From contig JAXJXP010000040.1 in NCBI GenBank assembly GCA_036307445.1, forward strand, positions 1 through 49,505: a stretch of DNA of 49,505 nt. Direction: 5' to 3'. The notes below the pieces were generated by a model, which searched no databases, was not told the origin of the DNA, and worked only from the letters and a program-made list of their open reading frames with translations. Source of the DNA: HGM11525 sp036307445 (GTDB taxonomy: Bacteria; Bacillota; Clostridia; UBA1381). Shown one piece after another: positions 13,196 through 21,101 of the stretch (the stretch's first letter is position 1; every line of letters begins with the position of its first letter). The position numbers and the translations under genes are program-made.

Positions 13196-14221
13196 ATGAA
13201 AAAGCGAAAAGACGGTAGATGGACAAAGACCATAACCATCAACGGTAATCGAATATTCTTTTATAGTTCTGCCGAAACAGAACGGAAAGCTCTCAAAGAT
13301 ATTGAGATGCAATTACTGAATTATAAGGAAAAAGAAAAAAGAGGCAAAACCTTTTCTGAAGTCGCAGAAGAGTGGGCGGAACAGCACTATAAAAACCTTC
13401 AATGGCAGACCATTCATAGGTATAAATCGCTCGTATCTCATGCTTGTGATTACTTTGGTGGTGAATATATAAAGAATATAACAAGCAAAGACATCGAAAA
13501 CTTTTTAATGAGCCTTGTGTTAAAAAAGTACAGTACAAAAAGCCTTAAAGACCAAACAAGCATAGTTAAGATGATTTTTCGATATGCTGCCATAAATAAG
13601 TATATTGAGCAGGATGCATCTCTTTATATCACCGCACCAAAAGGCACACCCAAAATAGCGAGAGAAAGCCTTACACTTGATGAAGTTGAGCTTATCAAAA
13701 ACAACACCAAATTAGATTTTGGAGAATTAGCATATTTTCTTCTTTATACTGGATTGAGAAAAGGCGAGGCCTTGGCATTATCTTATAATGATATAGACTT
13801 CGAAAACGATATAATAAAAATAACAAAGTCCGTTGAACATCATAACAACACACCACATATTAAGCTTCCAAAAACATCTGCCGGAACGAGAGAAGTTCCG
13901 TTGCTAAAAAATGTGAAAGAAATGCTCCTTAAAAAGAAGCATAAAAAAACAGACCTTATATTTAGCCAAGACGGAAAATATATGTCTCGTTCATACTTCG
14001 AAATACATTGGAATAATTATTGCAAATCAATTGGTGTAAAGATTACCGCACACCAATTGAGACATACCTTTGCAACAATGCTTTTTGAGTGGCAAATTGA
14101 TGTGAAAATAAGCCAAGAAATTCTCGGTCACGCAGACATATCAACAACGCAAAACATCTATACACATGTTAGGAAGAACAAAATCGAAGAAGCCACAAAA
14201 CAAATCAATAATTTAATATAA
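13196..14221 (+). CDS. int: tyrosine integrase
   Basis: 341 residues. It has an N-terminal arm-binding domain (about 1-40), a SAM-like core-binding domain (about 52-150) and a catalytic domain with the full set R188 (TGLRKGEAL), K226 (LPKTSAGTR), H286 and R289 (HQLRHTFAT), H312 (GHADI) and the nucleophile Y322 (IYTHV). It recombines the element's attachment site with the host tRNA site. The gene reads toward the tRNA fragment at 14277 and ends 55 bases from it, the usual position. The ATG at 13196 has AAGAAAGGA ahead. Confidence 0.96.
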   Translation: MKKRKDGRWTKTITINGNRIFFYSSAETERKALKDIEMQLLNYKEKEKRGKTFSEVAEEWAEQHYKNLQWQTIHRYKSLVSHACDYFGGEYIKNITSKDIENFLMSLVLKKYSTKSLKDQTSIVKMIFRYAAINKYIEQDASLYITAPKGTPKIARESLTLDEVELIKNNTKLDFGELAYFLLYTGLRKGEALALSYNDIDFENDIIKITKSVEHHNNTPHIKLPKTSAGTREVPLLKNVKEMLLKKKHKKTDLIFSQDGKYMSRSYFEIHWNNYCKSIGVKITAHQLRHTFATMLFEWQIDVKISQEILGHADISTTQNIYTHVRKNKIEEATKQINNLI

Positions 14222-14241
14222 ATGTAGTCAATATGTAGTCA
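14222..14241. promoter_or_regulatory. direct repeats, probable integrase arm-type sites
   Basis: ATGTAGTCA occurs at 14222-14230 and 14233-14241, on the same face of the helix (11 bp apart). The repeats fill the space between the integrase stop codon and the tRNA-derived core. Tyrosine integrases with an N-terminal arm-binding domain bind such short direct repeats beside the crossover core. Confidence 0.6.
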
Positions 14242-14276
14242 CACAGTCTATGAACGGCTAAAAATCTATACTTAAT

Positions 14277-14304
14277 AAGGGTTCGAGTCCCTTACGGGTC
14301 ACCA
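14277..14304 (+). other. attachment site: displaced tRNA 3' end (T-arm, acceptor strand, CCA)
   Basis: AAGGG-TTCGAGT-CCCTT is a perfect T-arm (14277-14293), followed by the 3' acceptor strand ACGGGTC, discriminator A and CCA. No matching 5' tRNA half precedes it; the bases upstream belong to the integrase region. It is therefore the original tRNA 3' end left behind when the element inserted, with the complete tRNA expected at the far left end of the element. A 5' strand GACCCGT would fit tRNA-Lys, but identity cannot be proved from this half. Confidence 0.85.
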
Positions 14305-14382
14305 AAATAAAGAAACACACCGTAGCGTGTGTTTTTTTGTTTGCTGTGAGCCGGGGACGAGAACCCTGGTGAGATAAGTGAG
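14286..14382. repeat. 97-bp direct repeat, copy A (contains tRNA end and hairpin)
   Basis: This segment recurs at 14439-14535, a shift of 153 bp, with only about three base changes. Copy A contains the tail of the tRNA fragment, the hairpin terminator and the motif GGGGACGAGAACCC. It probably arose by tandem duplication or repeated insertion at the tRNA end. Confidence 0.9.
14313..14340 (+). terminator. Rho-independent terminator of the tRNA (copy A)
   Basis: AAACACAC (14313-14320) pairs with GTGTGTTT (14327-14334) and a run of T follows. It sits 9 bases after the CCA and is the native terminator of the disrupted tRNA gene. A second copy with changed bases is at 14466-14490. Confidence 0.8.
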
Positions 14383-14438
14383 GTTCCAAATCTTTGATTT
14401 GGTTAAACCGAACTTATGCAGCGAGCATTGCGAGTCGT

Positions 14439-14535
14439 AGTCCCTTACGGGTCACCAAAATAAAGAAACACACCGTAGTGTGTGTTTCTTTGTTTGCTGT
14501 GAGCTGGGGACGAGAACCCTGGTGAGATAAGTGAG
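14439..14535. repeat. 97-bp direct repeat, copy B (second partial tRNA end)
   Basis: Copy B carries AGT-CCCTT-ACGGGTC-ACCA, that is the 3' half of the T-arm, acceptor strand and CCA, then a hairpin (14466-14473 with 14480-14487) whose stem is kept although the loop and T-run have changed. Between the copies are 56 bases of unrelated sequence. From 14536 to 14760 I see no gene; the minus-strand open frame there overlaps this repeat and is probably meaningless. Confidence 0.88.
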
Positions 14536-14760
14536 CATTGCGAGTCGCGTCCTACTATTTCTGTATTAAGACCTTCTTCCGCCAGAGTAACAGCTCTTGC
14601 AAAGAATTCGCAAAAGAGAACGCAAAAACTGTCCCTATCCCAACACGTATGCCTTTTCGATAACCTTACCTCCCGAGCAATTTTACCACTCATTTAATCA
14701 TAATCCCACATAACATATTGTCAACATTCTTAAGTTTACAATATTTAGGGTTTGTAATCC

Positions 14761-15648
14761 TTATTTAGACATATTCGCCTTAAATACATCTGCAACTTCC
14801 GTAATGGTTATAAAGGCATTTTCATCAATTTCGTGTACAATCTCTTTCATTTTTATAATCTGGAAGCGGTCAAGGATGAAATAGACCATCGTTTTATCGC
14901 TGTTTGAATATCCGCCCTTAACGGACATCTTGGTAATTCCGCTTTCAAAGGTATTCATTAGAACATCGCAGATTTCATCAGGTCTGGATGTTATTATCAT
15001 AGCGGCTTTTGAGCGGTCGATACCCTCAACAATAAAGTCTATCGTCTTAAGAGCCGCAGCGTATGTTACGATAGAGTACAACGGCAAAATCCAGCTGTCA
15101 ATCGTAAATCCGCTGATAAGATACAAACATACATTATATATCATAACAAACGTGCCCACGGTCATTCCAAGCCTTTTGGCAAAAACTACCGCCATAACTT
15201 CCACGCCATCAATCGCACCGCCAAACCTGATAGTAAGACCGCTTCCAATACCTGAAATCAGCCCTCCGAATATAGCGCAGAGCAACAGGTCATTCCCTGC
15301 AAGAGGGGATGCTAAGGATACGTCTATCGGCAAAACATCTGTAATTAGCCACGCACCAAGTGAATACATCGCAACGGCATATAAGGAATATAACGTAAAT
15401 ATCGGTCCCTGCTTTTTGTATCCGAAAATGAACAGCGGAACATTTAGGATAAGCAGAAAAAATGACAGCGAGAACTGTTCTGGGGTTATTTGCGATAGCA
15501 GCATAGATGTTCCTGAAATGCCGCTGTCATAAAGCTTTACTGGAGCTAAAAACACAGTGATACCAAATGCATTTATAAAGCCCGCAATCGTCAGTAGTAT
15601 AAAATTTTTCGCACTTATTCCCCTAAACAAAGTTCTGACATTTTTCAT
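14761..15648 (-). CDS. YitT family membrane protein
   Basis: 295 residues with five to six transmembrane helices in the first 200 (the YitT/DUF161 domain, opening with LLTIAGFINAFGITVFLAP, a GISGTSMLL loop and a GGAIDGVEV motif) and a cytoplasmic DUF2179 domain at the end (ITSRPDEICDVLM to EVADVF). The family is widespread in Firmicutes; its transport substrate or signalling role is not established. It is the first clear host gene after the element. The start has AAGGAG ahead of the ATG. It is co-oriented with, and 24 bases from, the PspC gene, so they likely form one transcript. Confidence 0.93.
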   Translation of the reverse strand: MKNVRTLFRGISAKNFILLTIAGFINAFGITVFLAPVKLYDSGISGTSMLLSQITPEQFSLSFFLLILNVPLFIFGYKKQGPIFTLYSLYAVAMYSLGAWLITDVLPIDVSLASPLAGNDLLLCAIFGGLISGIGSGLTIRFGGAIDGVEVMAVVFAKRLGMTVGTFVMIYNVCLYLISGFTIDSWILPLYSIVTYAAALKTIDFIVEGIDRSKAAMIITSRPDEICDVLMNTFESGITKMSVKGGYSNSDKTMVYFILDRFQIIKMKEIVHEIDENAFITITEVADVFKANMSK

Positions 15649-15671
15649 TCAAACACTCCTTATATTTAAAA

Positions 15672-15866
15672 TTAAGCCTCTTCTCTTTTTTCAGGCATAA
15701 CAAGAGCAGCCACTATGTAGGCAATTATGCCTGAGCCGCCAAGCACGGTAAATGCCACCCACGCAAGCCTGATAAGCGTCGGGTCTATTTCAAAATACTC
15801 CGCCACACCCGCACATACTCCGCAAAGCTTCTTGTCATTTTTAGATTTGTACAGTCTCTTTTTCAT
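15672..15866 (-). CDS. PspC-domain protein
   Basis: 64 residues from the ATG at 15866 (GGGAGG 8 bases ahead; an earlier in-frame ATG at 15881 lies within the ribosome-site region). It consists of a basic start, the CGVCAGVAEYFEIDPTLIRL motif and a transmembrane helix (AYIVAALVMPEKREE). PspC proteins sense membrane stress and can bind partner proteins at the inner face. The promoter at 15919-15947 serves this gene and probably yitT. Confidence 0.92.
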   Translation of the reverse strand: MKKRLYKSKNDKKLCGVCAGVAEYFEIDPTLIRLAWVAFTVLGGSGIIAYIVAALVMPEKREEA

Positions 15867-15918
15867 AATATTTCCTCCCATATGTTTTATATTTGATATT
15901 TATCGATATTATGTTTTC

Positions 15919-15947
15919 ATTATAGCATATTTTTTTCATAATAACAA
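15919..15947 (-). promoter_or_regulatory. promoter of the PspC-YitT transcript
   Basis: On the minus strand TTGTTA (15947-15942), a 17-base spacer and TATAAT (15924-15919), about 50 bases ahead of the PspC start. Confidence 0.7.
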
Positions 15948-15948
15948 G

Positions 15949-15984
15949 AAAATCCGCAAGATAAAATTTATCTTGCGGATTTTT
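15949..15984 (-). terminator. terminator of the hydrogenase operon
   Basis: AAAATCCGCAAGAT (15949-15962) pairs perfectly with ATCTTGCGGATTTT (15970-15983), giving a 14-bp stem flanked by A and T runs on both sides, so it can act in both directions. It lies 9 bases after the hydA stop. Confidence 0.9.
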
Positions 15985-15992
15985 AATTAATA

Positions 15993-17726
15993 TCAATATT
16001 TAGGGCGTGCCTTATAGTGAGTATGCAACAACTCGTGAGCAACGTGTGAACCGGGTTTTTCAAGGAACTCGTCATAGAGCTTCTTAATATCAGGGTTCTC
16101 ATGGCTCTTACGGATTGTAAGACGTTCATCCTCTGAATAGAGTGCCTTTGCTCTTGCAGCCTTAAGGTCAATATCCATATAAGTCTTAGCAGAGCAGATA
16201 GGCTGACCGCCACCTGTTACACAGCCACCAGGACAAGCCATAATCTCTATGAACTCATAGTTCTTCTCACCGCTTCTAATAGAATCGAGCAGCTTTCTTG
16301 CATTACCAAGACCGTGAGCGATTGCGACTCTTACATCCTTGCCGCCAAGAGTTACAGTAGCTTCCTTGATGCCTTCTGTACCGCGAACTGCCTCAAATTC
16401 AACCTTATCCAAAGGCTTCTTCTCAACAATCTCATATACAGTTCTGAGTGCCGCCTCGGTAACACCGCCTGTTGCACCGAAGATGACGCCGGCACCTGTT
16501 GCCTCCTCAAACGGATTGTCAAAATCTTCATCAGGAAGCTCGGTGAACTTGATACCTGACTGCTTAATCATCTTAGCAAGCTCTCTGGTGGTGATAACTG
16601 CATCTACATCACGAAGACCTTCAGCCTCCATCTCTTCTCTTGCAGACTCGAATTTCTTAGCCACGCAAGGCATAACTGAAACTACGAACATCTTCTTCGG
16701 ATCAATGCCTTCCTTCTTAGCATAGTAGCTCTTGAGGATTGCACCAAACATCTGATGCGGTGATTTACAGCTTGAGAGATTATCAAGGAAATCAGGGAAA
16801 TTATGCTCACAGAACTTAATCCAACCGGGTGAGCAGGATGTGATAAGCGGAAGCTTACCGCCGTTCTGCAAACGGTCTAAAAGCTCTGTTCCCTCTTCCA
16901 TAATTGTAAGGTCTGCACCTGTATCGGTGTCAAATACCTTGTCAAAGCCAAGTCTCTTGAGTGCAGCTGCCATCTTGCCTGTTACAGGAGTGCCGATTTC
17001 ATAGCCGAACTCCTCGCCCAAAGCTGCTCTTACTGCAGGAGCAGTCTGAACAACTACATACTTGTCCTCATTCTCGATAGCTTCCCAAACGAGGTCTGTG
17101 CTGTCCTTTTCACGAAGTGCGCCAACAGGGCAGGCAGCAATACACTGACCGCAGTTTACGCAGGCTGTCTCAGAAAGGGGCTTATCAAATGCACATCCAA
17201 CCTTTGTGATAAAGCCACGTTCCATTGTGTCGATAACACCAACAGTCTGTATATCCTTACATACGCTTACACAGCGACGGCAAAGTACACACTTGTTGTT
17301 ATCACGAACAATTGACGGTGAAAGGTCATCAATCTCATATTCATTTCTTACGCCGAGGTACGGAATATCATCAACTCCGAGCTCATCACAAAGTGCCTGA
17401 AGCTCACAGTTCTGATTTCTTGCACATGTAAGACACTTTCTGTCGTGGTTTGACAAAATCAACTCAAGAGTTGCTTTTCTTGCCTTCTTAACACGTGCTG
17501 AGTGTGTCAATACCTCAATACCCTCTGCAACGGGATATACACACGCTGCCTGGAGTGCTCTTGCACCCTTAATCTCAACAACACACATTCTGCATGAGCC
17601 GGTGTGTGATACATCCTTCAAATAGCAAAGGGTAGGAATATCAATTCCGGCTTCTCTTGCTGCCTGGAGCACGGTGTAACCCTCAGGTACAGATACATCC
17701 TGGCCATTTATCTTCAAATTTACCAT
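15993..17726 (-). CDS. hydA: [FeFe] hydrogenase catalytic subunit of the trimeric bifurcating enzyme
   Basis: 577 residues. In order: a [2Fe-2S] domain (C34, C45, C48, C62), the HxxxCxxCxxxxxC cluster at H94-C107, two [4Fe-4S] motifs (C146-C156 and C189-C199), then the H-cluster domain with L1 TSCSPGW (296-302), L2 MPCVAKKFE (352-360) and L3 MACPGGCVTGGGQP near 495. A short Fe-type small-subunit tail closes the chain. With HydB and HydC it forms the cytoplasmic NADH/ferredoxin-dependent electron-bifurcating hydrogenase (group A3-like, HndD type), which makes or uses H2. It is the last gene of the operon, 18 bases after hydB. The family is certain; the in vivo direction is inferred. Confidence 0.96.
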   Translation of the reverse strand: MVNLKINGQDVSVPEGYTVLQAAREAGIDIPTLCYLKDVSHTGSCRMCVVEIKGARALQAACVYPVAEGIEVLTHSARVKKARKATLELILSNHDRKCLTCARNQNCELQALCDELGVDDIPYLGVRNEYEIDDLSPSIVRDNNKCVLCRRCVSVCKDIQTVGVIDTMERGFITKVGCAFDKPLSETACVNCGQCIAACPVGALREKDSTDLVWEAIENEDKYVVVQTAPAVRAALGEEFGYEIGTPVTGKMAAALKRLGFDKVFDTDTGADLTIMEEGTELLDRLQNGGKLPLITSCSPGWIKFCEHNFPDFLDNLSSCKSPHQMFGAILKSYYAKKEGIDPKKMFVVSVMPCVAKKFESAREEMEAEGLRDVDAVITTRELAKMIKQSGIKFTELPDEDFDNPFEEATGAGVIFGATGGVTEAALRTVYEIVEKKPLDKVEFEAVRGTEGIKEATVTLGGKDVRVAIAHGLGNARKLLDSIRSGEKNYEFIEIMACPGGCVTGGGQPICSAKTYMDIDLKAARAKALYSEDERLTIRKSHENPDIKKLYDEFLEKPGSHVAHELLHTHYKARPKY

Positions 17727-17744
17727 TTTAGCTTAAGCCTCCCT

Positions 17745-19538
17745 TTACTTCTTATAAATAGCGCCGAACTTACAGCTACTCATACAAGCGCCACACTTGA
17801 TACACTTATCCTGGTCGATAACAAACGGTGAACGAACCTCACCTGTGATTGCATTAACCGGACACTGTCTTGCACAAAGGCTACAACCCTTACACTTTTC
17901 AGGGTCAATAGTGTATTTTGCCAAAGCCTTACATACGCCTGCAGGACAAACCTTATCGCGTACGTGTGCTTCGTACTCCTCACGGAAGTACTTAAGTGTT
18001 GAAAGTACAGGATTCGGAGCTGTCTGTCCGAGACCACATAGTGATGACTCTTTAATTGAGTAGCAAAGCTCTTCAAGCTTATCAATATCTTCCATTGTAC
18101 CCTTGCCATCGGTAATCTTTGTAAGAAGCTCGAGAAGTCTTCTTGTACCGATACGGCACGGTGTACACTTACCGCAAGACTCATCAACAGTGAATTCAAG
18201 GAAGAACTTAGCGATGTCAACCATACAGTTGTCCTCGTCCATAACGATAAGTCCGCCTGAACCCATCATTGAGCCGATTGCCATAAGTGAATCGTAATCA
18301 ATCGGTGTGTCCATAAGATGTGCAGGAATACAGCCGCCTGAAGGACCGCCTGTTTGAGCAGCCTTAAACTTCTTACCGTTCGGGATACCGCCGCCGATTT
18401 CCTCTACAATCTCACGGAGTGTTGTTCCCATTGGAACCTCAACAAGACCTGTATTGTTAATCTTGCCGCCGAGAGCAAATACCTTTGTTCCCTTTGACTT
18501 CTCTGTACCAATAGTTGTGAACCAGTCTGCACCATTATTGATAATCTGCGGAATGTTCGCATAAGTTTCTACGTTGTTAAGGATTGTCGGTCTCTCCCAA
18601 AGTCCCTTAACTGCTGGGAACGGCGGACGGGGTCTGGGTTCGCCTCTCTTACCCTCGATAGATGTCATAAGTGCAGTTTCCTCACCGCAGACAAACGCAC
18701 CCGCACCAAGACGGATTTCGAGGTCAAAGCTGAAGTTAGTACCGAAAATATTGTTACCCAAGAGGCCGTATTCCTTAGCCTGATCGATAGCAATCTGCAA
18801 TCTCTTAACAGCAATCGGATACTCAGCACGGATATATACATAACCCTGATTAGCACCAATTGCATAACCAGCAATTGCCATAGCCTCGATTACTGCGTGG
18901 GGGTCGCCCTCAAGGATTGAACGGTCCATAAATGCACCGGGGTCGCCCTCGTCTGCATTACAGCAGACATATTTCTGCTCATTAACCTGAGCTGCTGCAA
19001 ACTGCCATTTAAGACCTGTCGGGAATCCGCCGCCTCCACGGCCACGAAGTCCTGATTTTTTAATTTCCTCGATAACTTCCTCGCTTGTCATCTCGGTAAG
19101 ACACTTACCAAGAGCCTTATAGCCGTCGAAAGCTATGTATTCGTCGATATTCTCAGGGTCGATAACACCACAGTTACGAAGTGCTATACGCATCTGCTTT
19201 TTGTAGAAGTCAACCTCGTTAAGACTCTTAATGTTGTCCTCTTCGATGGTTTCCTGATAAAGAAGACGCTTAACAATACGTCCCTTCAAAAGATGCTCCT
19301 CAACAATTTCCTTAACATCTTCAACCTGAACTCTGCTGTAGAAGCAGCCTTCGGGGTAAACAATCATAACAGGGCCAAGTGCACAAAGACCGAAACAACC
19401 TGTTTTGATAACCTTGATTTCCTTTTCAAGTCCGTTTGCAGCGAGCTGTGCTTCCATCTCTTTGATGATGGCTTCACAACCTGAAGAAGTACATCCTGTA
19501 CCGCCGCAGCAAAGGACGTGAGCTCTTACCATATCCAT
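17745..19538 (-). CDS. hydB: NADH-binding, FMN/Fe-S subunit of the bifurcating hydrogenase
   Basis: 597 residues, NuoF-like with extra parts. The first 90 residues are a thioredoxin-like [2Fe-2S] domain (cysteines near 10-16 and C48/C52). The FMN/NADH domain carries GRGGGGFPTG (166-175); an SLBB domain follows; ESCGKCTPCRIG near 455 is the [4Fe-4S] N3-type site; and the end has two ferredoxin motifs (CKGCSLCARQC and CIKCGACMSSC). The extra C-terminal clusters are typical of HydB/HndC of bifurcating enzymes. It oxidises NADH and shares electrons with ferredoxin. It has a GAAAGGA ribosome site and is preceded by hndB. Confidence 0.96.
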   Translation of the reverse strand: MDMVRAHVLCCGGTGCTSSGCEAIIKEMEAQLAANGLEKEIKVIKTGCFGLCALGPVMIVYPEGCFYSRVQVEDVKEIVEEHLLKGRIVKRLLYQETIEEDNIKSLNEVDFYKKQMRIALRNCGVIDPENIDEYIAFDGYKALGKCLTEMTSEEVIEEIKKSGLRGRGGGGFPTGLKWQFAAAQVNEQKYVCCNADEGDPGAFMDRSILEGDPHAVIEAMAIAGYAIGANQGYVYIRAEYPIAVKRLQIAIDQAKEYGLLGNNIFGTNFSFDLEIRLGAGAFVCGEETALMTSIEGKRGEPRPRPPFPAVKGLWERPTILNNVETYANIPQIINNGADWFTTIGTEKSKGTKVFALGGKINNTGLVEVPMGTTLREIVEEIGGGIPNGKKFKAAQTGGPSGGCIPAHLMDTPIDYDSLMAIGSMMGSGGLIVMDEDNCMVDIAKFFLEFTVDESCGKCTPCRIGTRRLLELLTKITDGKGTMEDIDKLEELCYSIKESSLCGLGQTAPNPVLSTLKYFREEYEAHVRDKVCPAGVCKALAKYTIDPEKCKGCSLCARQCPVNAITGEVRSPFVIDQDKCIKCGACMSSCKFGAIYKK

Positions 19539-19572
19539 TGTAAATGCTGTCCTTTCTTTAATTTATATTAGA

Positions 19573-19941
19573 TTATTCGGCTGCGCCGATAGTGTACTCG
19601 GTAACAACCTGCTTGTTTACAATGTGTTCTGCCACAACTCTGGCAACCTTCTCGGGAGACATCTTTACATAAGTAACCTTCTCCTGTCCGGGAAGTGTAA
19701 CCTCAACAATCGGCTCTAAACGGCAAACACCGATACAACCGGTCTGAGCAACAGTAACATTTGCCAGATTACGTTTTGCAATCTCCTCAACAAAAGCACT
19801 CATAACAGGACGTGCGCCGGCAGCTATACCGCAAGTAGCCATACCAACTACTACTCTTACTGCGTCATCATCCTCTTTACGCATTGTGAGATTGCCAATT
19901 GTTCTGTTTCTGATTTCCTGCAATTCAGCAAGACTCTTCAT
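19573..19941 (-). CDS. hndB: thioredoxin-like [2Fe-2S] ferredoxin subunit (HndB type)
   Basis: 122 residues. A thioredoxin-like [2Fe-2S] fold with the cysteines in MATCGIAAGARPV (C37) and TGCIGVC (C69, C73) matches HndB, the small subunit of NADP-reducing hydrogenases, and the start of HydB. It probably carries electrons to, or modulates, the HydABC complex. A helical lead precedes the domain (LAELQEIRNRTIG). The gene lies 34 bases from hydB and 7 from the ATPase gene, so it is in the same transcript. Confidence 0.9.
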   Translation of the reverse strand: MKSLAELQEIRNRTIGNLTMRKEDDDAVRVVVGMATCGIAAGARPVMSAFVEEIAKRNLANVTVAQTGCIGVCRLEPIVEVTLPGQEKVTYVKMSPEKVARVVAEHIVNKQVVTEYTIGAAE

Positions 19942-19948
19942 TTCCTAA

Positions 19949-20506
19949 TCATTCCTTTCCGACTGTTTTATATAGCGAATTTTCATTTTCGTTAAGGTAC
20001 TCCAAAAGCCATACCATAACCTCGTGTTCTGCAAGAGATACACCGCCGAGGATTTCTTTTACCTCTCTGGTATCAAACTTAAACTCGTTGTCATTTACCT
20101 TGTGAACATAGAGAAAATCCACATTCTCATTCATTATTATAAGCTGATGCATAGTTGACGCAATATCCCCAAGAGGCTGACGGTCGATATGAGAAAGACC
20201 AAATCTCGCTATAATACGTGTTCCCTTTCCCAGCTCTGACTCTATTTCAAGACCTCCCCCTGTCAGCTCAGCTGCAAGCTTAAACAGCGGTATTCCAAGT
20301 CCGACACGGCGTGTTTTTCTTCCCGTAGTAAACGGGTCTGTTACATTTTTCACCATTTCCTCCGACATTCCGCATCCGTTATCGGTAATGGTAATGGTAA
20401 GCGTATCCGCCTTAGTGTCCTCGACTATTTCAACCTCAATCAGCTCAGCTCTTGCCGCAATGGAATTTTGCACTATGTCAAGAATATTGAGCGACAGCTC
20501 TTCCAT
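19949..20506 (-). CDS. GHKL-type ATP-binding protein, hydrogenase-associated
   Basis: 185 residues from the ATG at 20506 (a longer frame to 20569 would overlap hydC far more). Residues 1-105 form a histidine-kinase-like ATPase fold: N box LDIVQNSIAA, G1 DNGCGM, F box DPFTTGRK and G2 VGLGIPL. There is no phospho-accepting histidine domain before it. The last 80 residues (VSLAEHEVMVWLLEYL and so on) are of unknown fold. Genes of this kind are fixed between hydC and hndB in many Clostridia; a role in regulating or assembling the hydrogenase is assumed, not shown. Confidence 0.88.
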   Translation of the reverse strand: MEELSLNILDIVQNSIAARAELIEVEIVEDTKADTLTITITDNGCGMSEEMVKNVTDPFTTGRKTRRVGLGIPLFKLAAELTGGGLEIESELGKGTRIIARFGLSHIDRQPLGDIASTMHQLIIMNENVDFLYVHKVNDNEFKFDTREVKEILGGVSLAEHEVMVWLLEYLNENENSLYKTVGKE

Positions 20507-20507
20507 A

Positions 20508-20996
20508 TCAATACTTTGCGAGTATATCGCCGATTTCGCCCTTATTAAGACGACCGTAAACATCCTCATTGATGGTTACAACCGGTGCAAGACCGCACGC
20601 ACCGACACAACGTGTAGCCTCTAAAGAGAATTTACCGTCCGGAGTGCACTCACCAACATCAATCTTCAAAATTTCCTTGATTTCCTCGAGAATATCACCC
20701 GAACCCTTAACGTAGCAGGCAGTACCAAGACAAACACCAATCTGATACTCACCCTTCGGATTAAGAGAGAACTGTGTGTAGAAGGTTACAATTCCATAGA
20801 TTTCAGCAAGGGGTACATTGAGTCCCTCTGCAATCATTGTCTGAACCTCAATGGGAAGATAGCCGTAAATTTCCTGTGCCTTATGAAGCACCGGAATTGC
20901 CGCACCTTTTTGTCCCTTGTGTTCGGCAATAACCTCCATCAGTTTTGCCTCCTGCTCCTTTGTGCCCTTAAATGGCAATGTTGCAGTTTTTTCCAT
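20508..20996 (-). CDS. hydC: NuoE-like [2Fe-2S] subunit of the bifurcating hydrogenase
   Basis: 162 residues from the ATG at 20996, which has a perfect AGGAGG site 8 bases ahead (an in-frame ATG at 21014 sits before that site). The protein is the 24-kDa NuoE type: a helical N-terminal part with LPIEVQTMIAEGL, GIVTFYTQF, then the four [2Fe-2S] cysteines in CLGTACYV and RCVGACG. It forms the electron entry part of HydABC together with HydB. The stop is 1 base from the ATPase start. It is the first gene of the structural part of the cluster. Confidence 0.95.
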   Translation of the reverse strand: MEKTATLPFKGTKEQEAKLMEVIAEHKGQKGAAIPVLHKAQEIYGYLPIEVQTMIAEGLNVPLAEIYGIVTFYTQFSLNPKGEYQIGVCLGTACYVKGSGDILEEIKEILKIDVGECTPDGKFSLEATRCVGACGLAPVVTINEDVYGRLNKGEIGDILAKY

Positions 20997-21049
20997 TGAT
21001 AGACCTCCTGTCATTACTTATGTATTTTATACATAACTATATCCAATTC

Positions 21050-21078
21050 ATTATAACATCTTTTTTGTTAAAATTCTA
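21050..21078 (-). promoter_or_regulatory. possible internal promoter ahead of hydC
   Basis: TATAAT (21055-21050) with a poor -35 (TAGAAT, 21078-21073) and a 17-base spacer. A half-site of the redox repressor Rex type (TTGTTAA, 21065-21071 on the plus strand) lies in the spacer. No hairpin terminator separates it from the PHP gene, so read-through is also possible. Confidence 0.4.
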
Positions 21079-21101
21079 TCATTTTTTTAAAACAAATTAA
21101 A

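Noticed and set aside
14445..14693. Minus-strand frame of 82 codons after the attachment site
   Set aside because: It is antisense to a tRNA fragment and runs through the 97-bp repeat; frames ending YFGDP antisense to tRNA ends are commonly spurious.
17206..19484. Plus-strand open frames opposite hydA and hydB
   Set aside because: They are antisense shadows without ribosome sites; the minus-strand frames carry all the conserved motifs.
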